64,000 bases of DNA. Origin: JANMDN01 sp031376285. GTDB taxonomy: Bacteria > Actinomycetota > Thermoleophilia > Miltoncostaeales > Miltoncostaeaceae. Shown here one piece after another: positions 41,241-50,104 of this stretch. The notes below the pieces were generated by a model. The model was not told where the DNA came from and searched no databases. It saw nothing but the letters and a program-made list of their open reading frames with translations. Where the stretch lies: positions 1-64,000 of the forward strand of contig JANMDN010000052.1 of assembly GCA_031376285.1 (NCBI GenBank), written 5' to 3'. A program made the position numbers and the translations under genes. Each line of letters starts with the position of its first letter. The stretch's first letter is position 1.

Positions 41241-43034
41241 GTGGCCGTCGGACGCAATCTCGTCAACTTGTCGTCGGCCTCGAAGGAGTACGGCGCGCGC
41301 CGTGTGCTCGTCGATGTCTCGCTCGGCATCGCCGAGGGAGACCGGATCGGTGTCGTCGGACGAAACGGCGACGGCAAGTCGACCCTCCTTCGATTGATCG
41401 CCGGGATCGAGATGCCCGACACGGGCCTTGCGACCCGTACCACCGGTCTGACGCTCGGGCTGATCGGCCAGGGCGACGATCTCAGCGACGGGCGCAGCAT
41501 CCGCGATGAGTTGGTGGAAGGGCGTGCCGACCATGAGTGGGCCGGCGATCCACGATTTCGAGAGGTGCTTGACGGACTTCTCGGCGGCGTCGCGCTCAGC
41601 CGATTTCCTCAAGGGCTCGACACTCGGATCGGCCCACTTTCTGGCGGTGAACGACGCCGTGTCGCCCTGGCTCGGACGCTGATCGACGGGCCTGAGCTGC
41701 TTCTCCTGGATGAACCGACAAACCACCTCGACGTCGAGGGAGTCGACTGGCTCGCGCGGTACCTCGCAAGCCGTCGCGGGACGTTCGTCGTCGTGACCCA
41801 CGACCGGTGGTTTCTCGACGCCGCCTGCACGAGCACCTGGGAGGTGTCCGATGGGGAGGTCCACCAGCACGACGGTGGCTACGCCGCCTACGTCCTGGCG
41901 CGCGCCGAGCGCGAACGGCGCGAGTCTCTCGCCGAGGGACGCCGCCAAAACCTGATGCGCAAGGAACTCGCGTGGCTGCGCCGCGGGCCGCCGGCACGCA
42001 CGACCAAGCCGCGCTTTCGGGTCGAGGCCGCAAACGCGCTGATCGCCGATGAGCCCGAGGTGCGGGACCGGGCTGAGCTGCTTAGGTTTTCGACGGCCCG
42101 ACTCGGCAAGAACGTGCTCGATGCGGTCGACGTCAGCATCGCGTTCGACACCCGCACCCTCATTCGCGACGTGACCTGGCGGCTTGGCCCCGGCGACCGC
42201 GTCGCCCTGGTGGGCGTCAATGGCTCCGGCAAGACCACCCTCCTGAATGTCCTGATCGGGGCGATCCAGCCGGATCGCGGTGAGGTTCGGCGCGGTCAGA
42301 CCGTGCGCCTCGCACACCTCTCACAAGCCGCGATGGATCTCCCCGGCGAGCTGCGCGTGCTGGAATCGCTCGAGCAGGTTCGGTTGCGAATCACGCTCGG
42401 CGACGGGACGGAACTCACCGCCGGGAAACTCTGCGAGCGCTTTGGTTTTGGGGGAGCGCGGGGGCGCACGCTCGTCCGCGACCTCTCCGGCGGTGAACGG
42501 CGACGGCTCCAGCTGATGCGACTCCTGATGGACGAGCCGAACGTGCTCCTACTCGACGAGCCGACGAACGATCTCGACATCGACACACTCACCGCATTGG
42601 AGGATCTGCTCGACGGCTGGCCCGGTACGCTCATCGTCGTAAGCCACGATCGCTACTTCGTGGAGCGCGTCTGCGACAACGTCTACGCGCTCATGGGCGA
42701 CGGCGACATTCGCCATCTCCCCGGTGGGATCGACCAGTATCTCGAACTGCGCCAGAGGGAGCATGAGGCTCCTCTGGCGCCCACGCGTCGCACGTCGAGC
42801 GCCCCTTCCCCGGGCACGACGCTGCGCGCCGCTCGCAAGGAAGCCCAACGCGTCGAGCGCGAACTCGATCGTCTCGCAGCGCGCCACGACGACCTTCAGC
42901 GCCTGATGGCCGAGAGCGCGACCGACTATGTCCGCCTCGGTTCCCTCACCACCGAGCTTCGAAGCGTGGCCGATACGCGGGAACAGCTCGAGACCACCTG
43001 GTTCGAACTCGCCACGCAGCTCGACGGCCAGTAA
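41241..43034 (+). CDS. ABC-F family ATPase (Uup/EttA-like)
   Basis: 597 residues from the GTG at 41241 (MAVGRNLVNLSSASKEYGAR), preferred over more upstream starts because it opens directly with the first ATPase domain. Two nucleotide-binding domains without membrane parts: Walker A GRNGDGKST and GVNGSGKTT, signatures LSGGERRR twice, Walker B LLLLDEPTNHLD and LLLDEPTNDLD, and a linker rich in Arg. The C-terminal coiled coil (ARKEAQRVERELDRLAAR) is of Uup type. Family members act on ribosomes or in DNA repair; antibiotic resistance cannot be inferred from this alone. Confidence 0.93.
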   Translation: MAVGRNLVNLSSASKEYGARRVLVDVSLGIAEGDRIGVVGRNGDGKSTLLRLIAGIEMPDTGLATRTTGLTLGLIGQGDDLSDGRSIRDELVEGRADHEWAGDPRFREVLDGLLGGVALSRFPQGLDTRIGPLSGGERRRVALARTLIDGPELLLLDEPTNHLDVEGVDWLARYLASRRGTFVVVTHDRWFLDAACTSTWEVSDGEVHQHDGGYAAYVLARAERERRESLAEGRRQNLMRKELAWLRRGPPARTTKPRFRVEAANALIADEPEVRDRAELLRFSTARLGKNVLDAVDVSIAFDTRTLIRDVTWRLGPGDRVALVGVNGSGKTTLLNVLIGAIQPDRGEVRRGQTVRLAHLSQAAMDLPGELRVLESLEQVRLRITLGDGTELTAGKLCERFGFGGARGRTLVRDLSGGERRRLQLMRLLMDEPNVLLLDEPTNDLDIDTLTALEDLLDGWPGTLIVVSHDRYFVERVCDNVYALMGDGDIRHLPGGIDQYLELRQREHEAPLAPTRRTSSAPSPGTTLRAARKEAQRVERELDRLAARHDDLQRLMAESATDYVRLGSLTTELRSVADTREQLETTWFELATQLDGQ

Positions 43035-43040
43035 CCCGAC

Positions 43041-43532
43041 CTACCTGCGGCTGATCTTGGCAACCCGGTCGAGTTCGCGCTTGGAGTCGCGCTCGGCGAT
43101 CGCCCGACGCTTGTCGTAGTGCGCCTTGCCCCGGCCGAGGCCGAGTTCGATCTTTGCCCGACCCTTCTCGAAGTAGACGCGCAACGGAACGAGGGTGAGA
43201 CCCTTCTCGTTGATCCGGGCGGCGAGCTTCTCGATCTCGCGCCGGTGCAGGAGCAGCTTCCGTGTTCGGGTCGGATCCTGCGGCGTCGTGCCGGCGTTCG
43301 TATAGCCAGGGATGTGGAGGCCGATCAGCCATGCCTCTCCCCCACGCAGCTGCGCGTATGCGTCCATGATGCTCGCGCCACCCTCGCGCAGCCCCTTCAC
43401 CTCGTTACCGACGAGCATGATGCCCGCCTCGACGCGTTCGAGGATCTCGTACTCGTGGAGCGCACGTCGGTTTCTCGCGATGTCACCAAATCGCGGATCA
43501 CTCGTGGCGGTGCTCTTCGTTTTCTTGCCCAC
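43041..43532 (-). CDS. smpB: SsrA-binding protein
   Basis: 163 residues; binds tmRNA and delivers it to stalled ribosomes. Landmarks: NRRALHEYEILERVEAGI near 20, GNEVKGLREG near 43, HIPGY near 74 and the C-terminal basic tail GKAHYDKRRAIAERDSKRE. GTG start; TACCCT is six bases upstream, but readthrough from rnr (26 bp upstream) is equally likely. Its partner ssrA lies 4.1 kb further on the same strand, behind an oppositely oriented island. Confidence 0.97.
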   Translation of the reverse strand: MGKKTKSTATSDPRFGDIARNRRALHEYEILERVEAGIMLVGNEVKGLREGGASIMDAYAQLRGGEAWLIGLHIPGYTNAGTTPQDPTRTRKLLLHRREIEKLAARINEKGLTLVPLRVYFEKGRAKIELGLGRGKAHYDKRRAIAERDSKRELDRVAKISRR

Positions 43533-43558
43533 CCGCTAAGGGTAGCGGGCCCAGCGGC

Positions 43559-45355
43559 CTATCTGCCTCGGCGAACGATTCGAGGAGGATGCCGGCGTGC
43601 CTGGCGAGACCGCTCAGGCCCACGCCTCTCGGCCGCCCCTTCGGCGGGCTCGAGCGTGACGCGACCTCGCAGCGGCTCGATCGACGTCGCCCGAACATCA
43701 ATGGTCTCGCCGAGCCGCAGCCGCCGGCCTGAGCGCTCCCCAACGAGCATGACCTCAGCTGGGTCGAGGCGCCAGTCCTCTGCGCCGACACGACTGGCCG
43801 GGAGGAAACCCTCGAATGCCGCACCAAACGCAACGAACGCACCCGCGGCAACAAGGCCGGTGATCTCGGCCGTGAACTGCTCGTCCCAGCCGTCCCGCCC
43901 GAGGCGTTCCTTGAGGAGAAATGCGAGACAGATCCGGTCGGCGCGGTGCTCGAGGTCCTGCGCCTCCCGTTCGCGATCGGAGCTGTCGGCGGCAGCGCCA
44001 GCGAGCGCGACAAGGCCGGGGCTCGAGTCCTCGATTCCAAGCGCCGCAAGGAGCGTTCGGTGCACGAGGAGATCAGGGTAGCGGCGAATTGGCGAGGTGA
44101 AATGCAGGTAGGCAGACGACGCAAGACCCGAGTGTCCGGGGGGACCGACGTCGTAGTACGCACGCTCGAGGCCCCGAAGAACGACAGAGGGAAAGGCGCG
44201 AGCGCCGGGCCCACCTGCGGAAAGGCGGCGCGCGACGGCCGCGGCAGCGTCGCGTGCCGCCTTCGCGCACTGGTCGGGCGTCAGCGGTCCGTCGGCAAGG
44301 GGTGGCAATGGAACGTCGAGCGCTTCGAGTCGATCGTAGAGGCGCTCGATTGCGCGCGGTTTCGGGTCGGGGTGGATGCGAAACACCGTTTGACGCCCCG
44401 CGGCGATCAGGAACCGAGCCACCGCCTCGTTTGCGGCGATCATGCACTCCTCGACAAGCGAGTGGGCGGGCGTTTGGCCCTCCATGACCGCATCGACGAG
44501 CCGGTCGCCATCGAAGCGGAATGCGGCCTCGCCGGAGACGATCTCGAGGGCCCCACGCGTCATTCGCGCCTCCCGGAGCCACTCGGCGAGGCGGCGCGCG
44601 CAGGTGAGGTCGGCTTCGAGCCCAGGGTCTCCGAGGGGGGTACCGGCAAAGAACCCGTCCACCTGGGGGTAGCTTAGGCGGCGTTCAGACCGAACGAGCG
44701 ACCGATAGAAGCGCGTCTCGCGCACGATCCCACCCGGCCCGATCAGCATCTCTGCCGTCACGACTTTGCGGGGATCGCCCGGCCGCAAGCTGCACAGATC
44801 CGTCGAGAGGCGTTCGGGGAGCATCGGGACAACCGTTCCCGGAAGGTAGACCGACGTTGCCCGGTGCGCTGCCTCCCGGTCGACGGCACCGCCGGCTGGG
44901 ACAAACCAGGCGACATCGGCGATGTGCACCCAGAGTCGGATGGCGTCGCCTTCCTCGCAGACACAGACCGCGTCGTCGTGGTCCTTCGCACCCTCCGGGT
45001 CGATCGTGATCACCCGCTGACCGGTGAGGTCAACGCGGCCCGGATCGGTCGTCGTCGCGCGGGGGGCCGCGCTGTCGGCCTCGACGCCCACCTCGGGCCG
45101 AAAGCGCCGTGGAAGCTGTGCATGGGTGAGAAGCGCCGCGAGCACGTCACGCACCGCGTCGGCACGGCCCAGGCGCTGGAGAACCTCGCCGCCTGCGCCG
45201 CGAAGTCGCACGAGGGCCAGGTCCCCGATGACTGCCCCCTTGCGTGAGTGCTTGGCGAGGGCGACGACGGGCCCTGCCTCAAATGCCGGCCGTGCTCCCG
45301 CGCCTCGGCCGACCGCCACAAGCTCCGCGACAACGGCGCGCGGGCGGTCTCTCAC
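43559..45355 (-). CDS. rnr: RNase R/II-type exoribonuclease
   Basis: 598 residues, shorter than typical RNase R (700-800). N-terminal cold-shock-like part (to about 95), RNB domain (about 110-430) with the acidic catalytic patch DPEGAKDHDDAV near 119, LPERLSTDLCSL near 180, and AYLHFTSPIRRYPDL near 420, and an S1 domain at 505-575. Tail basic. Works with SmpB-tmRNA in removing non-stop mRNAs. GTG start overlaps the ctpA stop. Confidence 0.94.
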   Translation of the reverse strand: MRDRPRAVVAELVAVGRGAGARPAFEAGPVVALAKHSRKGAVIGDLALVRLRGAGGEVLQRLGRADAVRDVLAALLTHAQLPRRFRPEVGVEADSAAPRATTTDPGRVDLTGQRVITIDPEGAKDHDDAVCVCEEGDAIRLWVHIADVAWFVPAGGAVDREAAHRATSVYLPGTVVPMLPERLSTDLCSLRPGDPRKVVTAEMLIGPGGIVRETRFYRSLVRSERRLSYPQVDGFFAGTPLGDPGLEADLTCARRLAEWLREARMTRGALEIVSGEAAFRFDGDRLVDAVMEGQTPAHSLVEECMIAANEAVARFLIAAGRQTVFRIHPDPKPRAIERLYDRLEALDVPLPPLADGPLTPDQCAKAARDAAAAVARRLSAGGPGARAFPSVVLRGLERAYYDVGPPGHSGLASSAYLHFTSPIRRYPDLLVHRTLLAALGIEDSSPGLVALAGAAADSSDREREAQDLEHRADRICLAFLLKERLGRDGWDEQFTAEITGLVAAGAFVAFGAAFEGFLPASRVGAEDWRLDPAEVMLVGERSGRRLRLGETIDVRATSIEPLRGRVTLEPAEGAAERRGPERSRQARRHPPRIVRRGR

Positions 45356-46551
45356 CCGGTCACCGGAGTCACCGTCGGTGGCCGCGTCGGCGCCCTCCCG
45401 GTGACGACCTCAAGCGCTCGGTCAAGCGGCTCATCGGCCTCGGTTTTCGGGTCGTCGAGGCTAAAGACCGCGGGCGGAAGGCCCTTGTCGCTGATGTCGA
45501 GACCGCTCGGGGTGCGGTAGCTCGCGATCGTGACCTTCAGTGCGCCGCCGCTCTTCAACTCCTGGGTGACTTGGATTCGCGCTTTGCCGAAGGTGCGCGT
45601 GCCGATGAGCGTCGCTCGACCATTGTCGCGGAGCGCTCCGGCGAGAATCTCGCTCGCGCTCGCGCTGTTTTGATCGACGAGGACAACGAGCGGAAGCGCT
45701 GCCGCGACGGTGCCGCCCTTGGTCTTGATCGTCTCCGGCTTTTCGTGTGCGCCCTGGGTCGTGGCGATCGTTGCGCCCTTCGGCAGGAAGGTACCCGCCG
45801 CGGTGACCGCCTCGGAAACGAATCCGCCGAGGTCGCCGCGGAGGTCGAGGACGAGGCCCTTCGCACCGCTGTCGACGAGCCGGCGCACCGCCCCTCGCAT
45901 CTGAGCGCCGGAGCCCTTCGTGAATCCGAAGAGCTGGACGTAGCCGACGGGCGTTCCCGCCACCACCTTCGTCGACGACGCGACGGCCGGCGCGGTGATA
46001 CGCCGCCGGGTCAGGGATGCCTCGCGCGGAGGGCCGTCGCCGGTCGACACGCGCAGGCGCACGACGGTGCCTTCCTTCCCGAGAATCGATCCCGCCACGT
46101 CACGAAGCTTCGTGACGACACGGCCGTCCACCGCGAGAAGATGGTCCCCGACGAGCACGCCACCGAGCGCCGCGGGGCTCTTCGGGAAGACGGACGCCAC
46201 CACGAGACGGTCAACGCTGCGATCGAGGCGTATCCCGATCCCCGAGTAGGCGCCCGCGCCCTGGTCGTTGGCCCGGTTGAGTGCGGCGGGGTCGAGGTAG
46301 GCGGTGTAGGGGTCATCGAGGGAGGCGATGACGGCATCGACGGCGGTCCGCTGCAGCTTTCGCGGATTCACCGGCTCCCGGTAGCGGGAGCGGACCACGT
46401 CGATCACCTCGTCGCTCAGGCTCGCGGAGCGACCCGTGCGCGATCCAACCTCGCGGCCGACCAGGAAAATGACGAGGCCAGCCGCGAGTGCCGTGAGCCA
46501 GACCAAGGAGCGCCGGCGACGCTCCGGTGTCCTGCCCCGGGGTGCGCTCAC
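45352..46551 (-). CDS. ctpA: Carboxyl-terminal processing protease (S41)
   Basis: 399 residues from the GTG at 46551, overlapping the ftsX stop. N-terminal membrane helix (about 18-38), PDZ domain (about 100-185) and S41 catalytic domain; the Ser/Lys dyad is seen in NSASASEIL near 305 and FGKARIQ near 330. Family members cleave C-termini of envelope proteins and are often found next to ftsEX, where they may process cell-wall hydrolases. Confidence 0.93.
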   Translation of the reverse strand: MSAPRGRTPERRRRSLVWLTALAAGLVIFLVGREVGSRTGRSASLSDEVIDVVRSRYREPVNPRKLQRTAVDAVIASLDDPYTAYLDPAALNRANDQGAGAYSGIGIRLDRSVDRLVVASVFPKSPAALGGVLVGDHLLAVDGRVVTKLRDVAGSILGKEGTVVRLRVSTGDGPPREASLTRRRITAPAVASSTKVVAGTPVGYVQLFGFTKGSGAQMRGAVRRLVDSGAKGLVLDLRGDLGGFVSEAVTAAGTFLPKGATIATTQGAHEKPETIKTKGGTVAAALPLVVLVDQNSASASEILAGALRDNGRATLIGTRTFGKARIQVTQELKSGGALKVTIASYRTPSGLDISDKGLPPAVFSLDDPKTEADEPLDRALEVVTGRAPTRPPTVTPVTG

Positions 46552-47444
46552 ACCTTCAGGAAGCGCCGCAGCGTGACCGCGCTGCCGAGTGCGCCAACCG
46601 CCACACCCGTCAGCACGACCAGAACGGCGAGCGGGCCGAAGCCGATCGACGAGGGGGCCGACTGGACGAGGGTGCCGCTGTCGGCAAGAAGGTTGTCGAC
46701 GAAGGCGCGTTTCGCGGTGAAGAGAAGCACCACCGACAGCAGCCCGCCGACGAGGCCGCAGATGACCCCCTCGATGATGAACGGCCACCTGATGAACCAG
46801 TTCGTCGCTCCGACGAGCTTCATCACCTCGACCTCTCGTCGTCTCGCGAAGATCGAGAGTCGAATCGTGTTGGCGATCAGCAGGATGGACGAGACAAGGA
46901 GCGTGAGCACGAGCGCGAGCCCCGTCCAGCTGATGAAGCGGCTCACCTTCAGGAGCTTCCGGGTGATCGGCCCCCCGTCGTCAAGACCGGTCGGCGTGTC
47001 CTTGTCGCGCAGCAGGGCAGGATCGCCCTCGAGCGTCTTCATGATGCCGGCGGTGTTGTCGGCGTTGTCCGGGGTGATCTCGAACGAGGCCGGGAGCGGG
47101 TTTCCCGGGATCAGATCAAGGATGTCGGTGTTCTTCAGGCGCTTCTGCATCCGATCGAGCGCCTCGTCTTTGGAGACGTATTGGGATTTCTTCACGTGGG
47201 CGGTGCTCGTGATCCGCCGCTGGAGGGCGTTGACCTGGTCGGGTGTCGCAGCGTCCTGGATGTAGGCTCGGATCTCGACTCGGCCGCGCTGGTTGTCGAC
47301 CTGCGACTTGACGTAGAGGTAGGCGGCAAGCGCAGATCCGAGGATGAAGCCCGTAATGAGCACGGTCACCGTCGCGGCGGTCGAGATGGCCGCGTTCGAC
47401 TTGATCGAGCGGAGCGCCTCGCCAATGAACAGTCGAACCCTCAT
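46548..47444 (-). CDS. ftsX: Cell division protein FtsX
   Basis: 298-residue ABC-type membrane protein that couples FtsE to wall hydrolases. Four helices (about 21-43, 170-195, 220-245, 265-290) with a large extracytoplasmic loop at 45-165. N-terminal RLFIGEALRSIKSNAA is characteristic. Overlaps ftsE by 4 bp. Confidence 0.95.
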   Translation of the reverse strand: MRVRLFIGEALRSIKSNAAISTAATVTVLITGFILGSALAAYLYVKSQVDNQRGRVEIRAYIQDAATPDQVNALQRRITSTAHVKKSQYVSKDEALDRMQKRLKNTDILDLIPGNPLPASFEITPDNADNTAGIMKTLEGDPALLRDKDTPTGLDDGGPITRKLLKVSRFISWTGLALVLTLLVSSILLIANTIRLSIFARRREVEVMKLVGATNWFIRWPFIIEGVICGLVGGLLSVVLLFTAKRAFVDNLLADSGTLVQSAPSSIGFGPLAVLVVLTGVAVGALGSAVTLRRFLKV

Positions 47445-48490
47445 CGGCCACGCTCCTGATCAACGTTCGGTCGTGGCGGAAGCGGTGGCGGGGAGTCAGG
47501 GCCAGGGGTCCAGGTGGGCATGCCGGGTGGTGGTACGGCGAGCGGCTGCTCCGACGTCGCTGCGGGATCCGGGCCGAGCGGCGGGGCGGCGGGCGGTGGC
47601 GGACCTGCGGGCAGGTCAGCCTGAGGCGCAACGACCGGCGCAGAGCCGGTCTGCGTCAAACCGAAGTTCTCCGGGTGCTCGTAGTTACCCTCGCGCTGAT
47701 CGCGAACGAGGCGCCCGCCTTCGAGCGCGATGACGCGCATCTGCATCCGGTCGACCATCTCGCGGTCGTGGGTCGCGACGATGACCGTCGTGCCGGTCCG
47801 GTTAATGCGGTGCAGGAGCTGCATGATCCCGATCGAGGTCTCGGGATCGAGGTTCCCGGTGGGCTCGTCGGCGATGAGGAGGCTCGGATGATTCACGAAG
47901 GCCCGCGCGATCGAGACGCGCTGCTGCTCCCCGCCTGAGAGCTCAGTCGGAAGGCGCCCACCCTTTTCGGCGAGGCCGACGAGCGCGAGCATCTCCTGGA
48001 CCTTGCGGCGGATCTGGCGGGGTGGCTCTCCGATGACCTGCAAGGCGTAGGCGACATTCTCGGAGGCCGTGCGGTTCGTGAGGAGTTTGAAGTCCTGGAA
48101 CACGCAGCCGATGGAGCGCCGCAGGTGCGGCACCTTGTTGCGCCGCAGCGCGCCGAGATCGCGACCGCCGACGACGATCCGGCCGGCATCGAACTCCAGC
48201 TCTTTCATCATCGTTCGGATGAACGTTGACTTCCCGGACCCGGACGGGCCGACGAGGAAGACGAACTCACCGGCGTCGATCGTGACCGAGAGATCCTCGA
48301 GGCCGACTGTGCCACCCGGATAGGTCTTGGTGACCCGATCGAAGACGACCATCGGCCCGGAGCCGGTTCGCATGATGCGGTCGCGGCCGAACCGGGCGCT
48401 GGCACGTTCCCTTGCGCCTCGTCCTGCCCGCTCGGCGCGTCGCGCGGCGCGATCGTTGTCTGGGGCGCTCATCGGTGATTCAGTGCTCAC
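47441..48490 (-). CDS. ftsE: Cell division ATPase FtsE with N- and C-terminal extensions
   Basis: 349 residues; usual FtsE is about 230. The core (about 47-265) has Walker A VGPSGSGKST, signature LSGGEQQR and Walker B LLIADEPTGNLD. The first 46 residues are Arg/Ala-rich and the last 75 are Pro-rich (PAGPPPPAAPPLGPD). The GTG start is used; an ATG at 48472 (MSAPDND) or one directly before the core (MVVFDRV) would give shorter forms. A Pro-rich C-terminal tail is seen in some actinobacterial FtsE. Confidence 0.92.
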   Translation of the reverse strand: MSTESPMSAPDNDRAARRAERAGRGARERASARFGRDRIMRTGSGPMVVFDRVTKTYPGGTVGLEDLSVTIDAGEFVFLVGPSGSGKSTFIRTMMKELEFDAGRIVVGGRDLGALRRNKVPHLRRSIGCVFQDFKLLTNRTASENVAYALQVIGEPPRQIRRKVQEMLALVGLAEKGGRLPTELSGGEQQRVSIARAFVNHPSLLIADEPTGNLDPETSIGIMQLLHRINRTGTTVIVATHDREMVDRMQMRVIALEGGRLVRDQREGNYEHPENFGLTQTGSAPVVAPQADLPAGPPPPAAPPLGPDPAATSEQPLAVPPPGMPTWTPGPDSPPPLPPRPNVDQERGR

Positions 48491-48628
48491 GTAACCTCTA
48501 CAAGTCGGGGCGCCCTGGCTCGGCGCCGATCGATGCGGCGGGTCGCCTGCACGTGGCGGCGACAGCTCGTCCGTTCGTTGTCTGGAGTCAGGGTAGCCGC
48601 AGCCTCAGATGTCTTCAACGAGAAGGAG

Positions 48629-48645
48629 GCCCCGGAATGGGGCCG
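48629..48645 (-). terminator. Possible terminator after prfB
   Basis: GGCCCC-ATTCC-GGGGCC hairpin on the minus strand followed by TCCTTCTCGTT, in the 271-bp gap between prfB and ftsE. The rest of the gap shows no gene; the ftsE promoter must lie there but is not clear. Confidence 0.45.
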
Positions 48646-48761
48646 ACTGAAGCGAGTTTCGCCGCATTGTGGGCGCTCCCTGCACATCGGACGGTGCCAA
48701 GCCGAAGCAAAGCGACGACGTTTCGAGGCGACGAATCCCTTATTCGAGTGAGGGCGGGCCG

Positions 48762-49910
48762 CTAACCGCGCGCCAACTTGGCCCTGCGCTCAAGCTCAGC
48801 GCGGATGAAGGCGTCGAGGTCGCCGTCGAGGACCGCTTGGACGTTCCCGGTCTCGTGGCTCGTGCGGAGGTCCTTTACGAGCGAGTAGGGGTGGATCACA
48901 TACGACCTGATCTGACTTCCGAAACCGATCGTCATCGACTCGCCGCGGGCCTTCGCGGCCTCCTCCTCACGCCGCTCAAGCTCCATCAGCACCATTTTCG
49001 ACTTCAGCATCGACATCGCTGTCGCCCGGTTTTGCATCTGCGAGCGCTCGTTTTGGCACTGGACGACGATCTTTGTCGGCATATGGGTGATCCGCACGGC
49101 CGACTCGGTCTTGTTGACGTGCTGCCCGCCGGCGCCGCTTGCCCGGTAGGTGTCGATCTTGAGGTCCTTGTCGTCGATCTCGATCGCGACATCGTCACCG
49201 ACGAGCGGGCTCACCTCGACGGCCGCAAAGCTCGTCTGTCGGCGGTGAGCTGAGTCAAACGGCGAGAGTCGGACAAGGCGATGGACACCACGCTCGGCCG
49301 CCGCGAGGCCGTATGCGTTGGGTCCGGACACCGTGAACGTTGCACTCTTGATTCCGGCTTCGGTGCCATCCAGGCGGTCGTTTACCTCGGCCTTGAAGCC
49401 ACGCCGCTCGGCCCAGCGCAGGTACATCCGAAGGAGCATCTCGGCCCAGTCCTGCGCGTCGGTGCCGCCCTCGCCGGAGTTGATGCTGACGATCGCGTTG
49501 CCGTCGTCGCGCTCGCCGGTGAAGAGGCGCGCCTCCTCGAGCTGTTCGATGCGCGCCTCGGCCCGGTCAAGGCCCGTGATCATCTCGACGAGGAAGCCAT
49601 CTTCGAGGCTACCGGCGCGCTCTTCCTCGCGGCCCATTCCGATCAGCTCGACGAGATCGTCGACCTCGCCGGAGACCTCGCGGTAGTCGTTGAGGCGACG
49701 CTGCTCGGCGCTGTAGCGAGTGTTGACCTTGGCGGCCGCGACCGGGTCGTCCCAAAAGGCGGGCGCTTCCATCTGCGTTTCGAGTTCGGCGAGCTCAGCC
49801 TCGATCCGTGCCGGGTCGAGGTAGTCGCCCATGAGCGTCGTCCGCTCGCTCAGGCGCCCGGCCTTCTGCGCGAGGTCATCGAGGTTCGGGCCCTTTTCGG
49901 TTGTGCTCAT
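48762..49910 (-). CDS. prfB: Peptide chain release factor 2
   Basis: 382 residues, normal length. GGQ motif in ASGAGGQHVNKTESA near residue 260. The SPF tripeptide of RF2 is seen in RLSPFDSAHRRQTSFAAV. Recognises UGA and UAA. The early region LSERTTLMGDYLDPARIEAE runs through without the in-frame UGA that many bacteria use for autoregulatory frameshifting, so that control is absent. Confidence 0.97.
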   Translation of the reverse strand: MSTTEKGPNLDDLAQKAGRLSERTTLMGDYLDPARIEAELAELETQMEAPAFWDDPVAAAKVNTRYSAEQRRLNDYREVSGEVDDLVELIGMGREEERAGSLEDGFLVEMITGLDRAEARIEQLEEARLFTGERDDGNAIVSINSGEGGTDAQDWAEMLLRMYLRWAERRGFKAEVNDRLDGTEAGIKSATFTVSGPNAYGLAAAERGVHRLVRLSPFDSAHRRQTSFAAVEVSPLVGDDVAIEIDDKDLKIDTYRASGAGGQHVNKTESAVRITHMPTKIVVQCQNERSQMQNRATAMSMLKSKMVLMELERREEEAAKARGESMTIGFGSQIRSYVIHPYSLVKDLRTSHETGNVQAVLDGDLDAFIRAELERRAKLARG

Positions 49911-49980
49911 CCATCCAGGTTACCGACACCAGCGAAAATCCACGCGCGGGCGTCTCGGCTACCGCGAGCCGACGCCGCGC

Positions 49981-50046
49981 GTGACCGACGAGGACGTCGC
50001 TAACAATCGCGCGACCGTTCTCCACCGAGTCGAGGCGGGCGAGTAG
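49981..50046 (+). pseudogene. Possible truncated Phd-type antitoxin N-terminus
   Basis: GTG-initiated 21-codon frame VTDEDVANNRATVLHRVEAG-E ending in TAG. Aligned without gaps to residues 4-24 of the antitoxin 60 bp downstream it matches at about 11 of 21 positions (T, DV, VL, RV, AGE). It could be the stub of a duplicated or replaced antitoxin; at this length chance cannot be ruled out. Confidence 0.35.
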
Positions 50047-50075
50047 CCGTGGTTCGTGAGACGTGTGGGCCGATT

Positions 50076-50097
50076 TATCGGACTAATCTGATACTCT
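50076..50097 (+). promoter_or_regulatory. Operator and -10 of the second toxin-antitoxin pair
   Basis: TATCGGA-CTAA-TCTGATA is an imperfect inverted repeat (6 of 7), overlapping TACTCT (50092-50097), which ends seven bases before the antitoxin ATG. Likely autoregulatory site. Confidence 0.5.
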
Positions 50098-50104
50098 GGC
50101 CGCC

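Noticed and set aside
40908..42317. 469-codon minus-strand open frame over the ABC-F gene
   Set aside because: Antisense to two ABC ATPase domains with intact Walker motifs.
45244..47265. 673-codon plus-strand open frame opposite ctpA and ftsX
   Set aside because: Antisense to two well-supported genes with catalytic motifs; low-complexity Arg/Asp-rich product.
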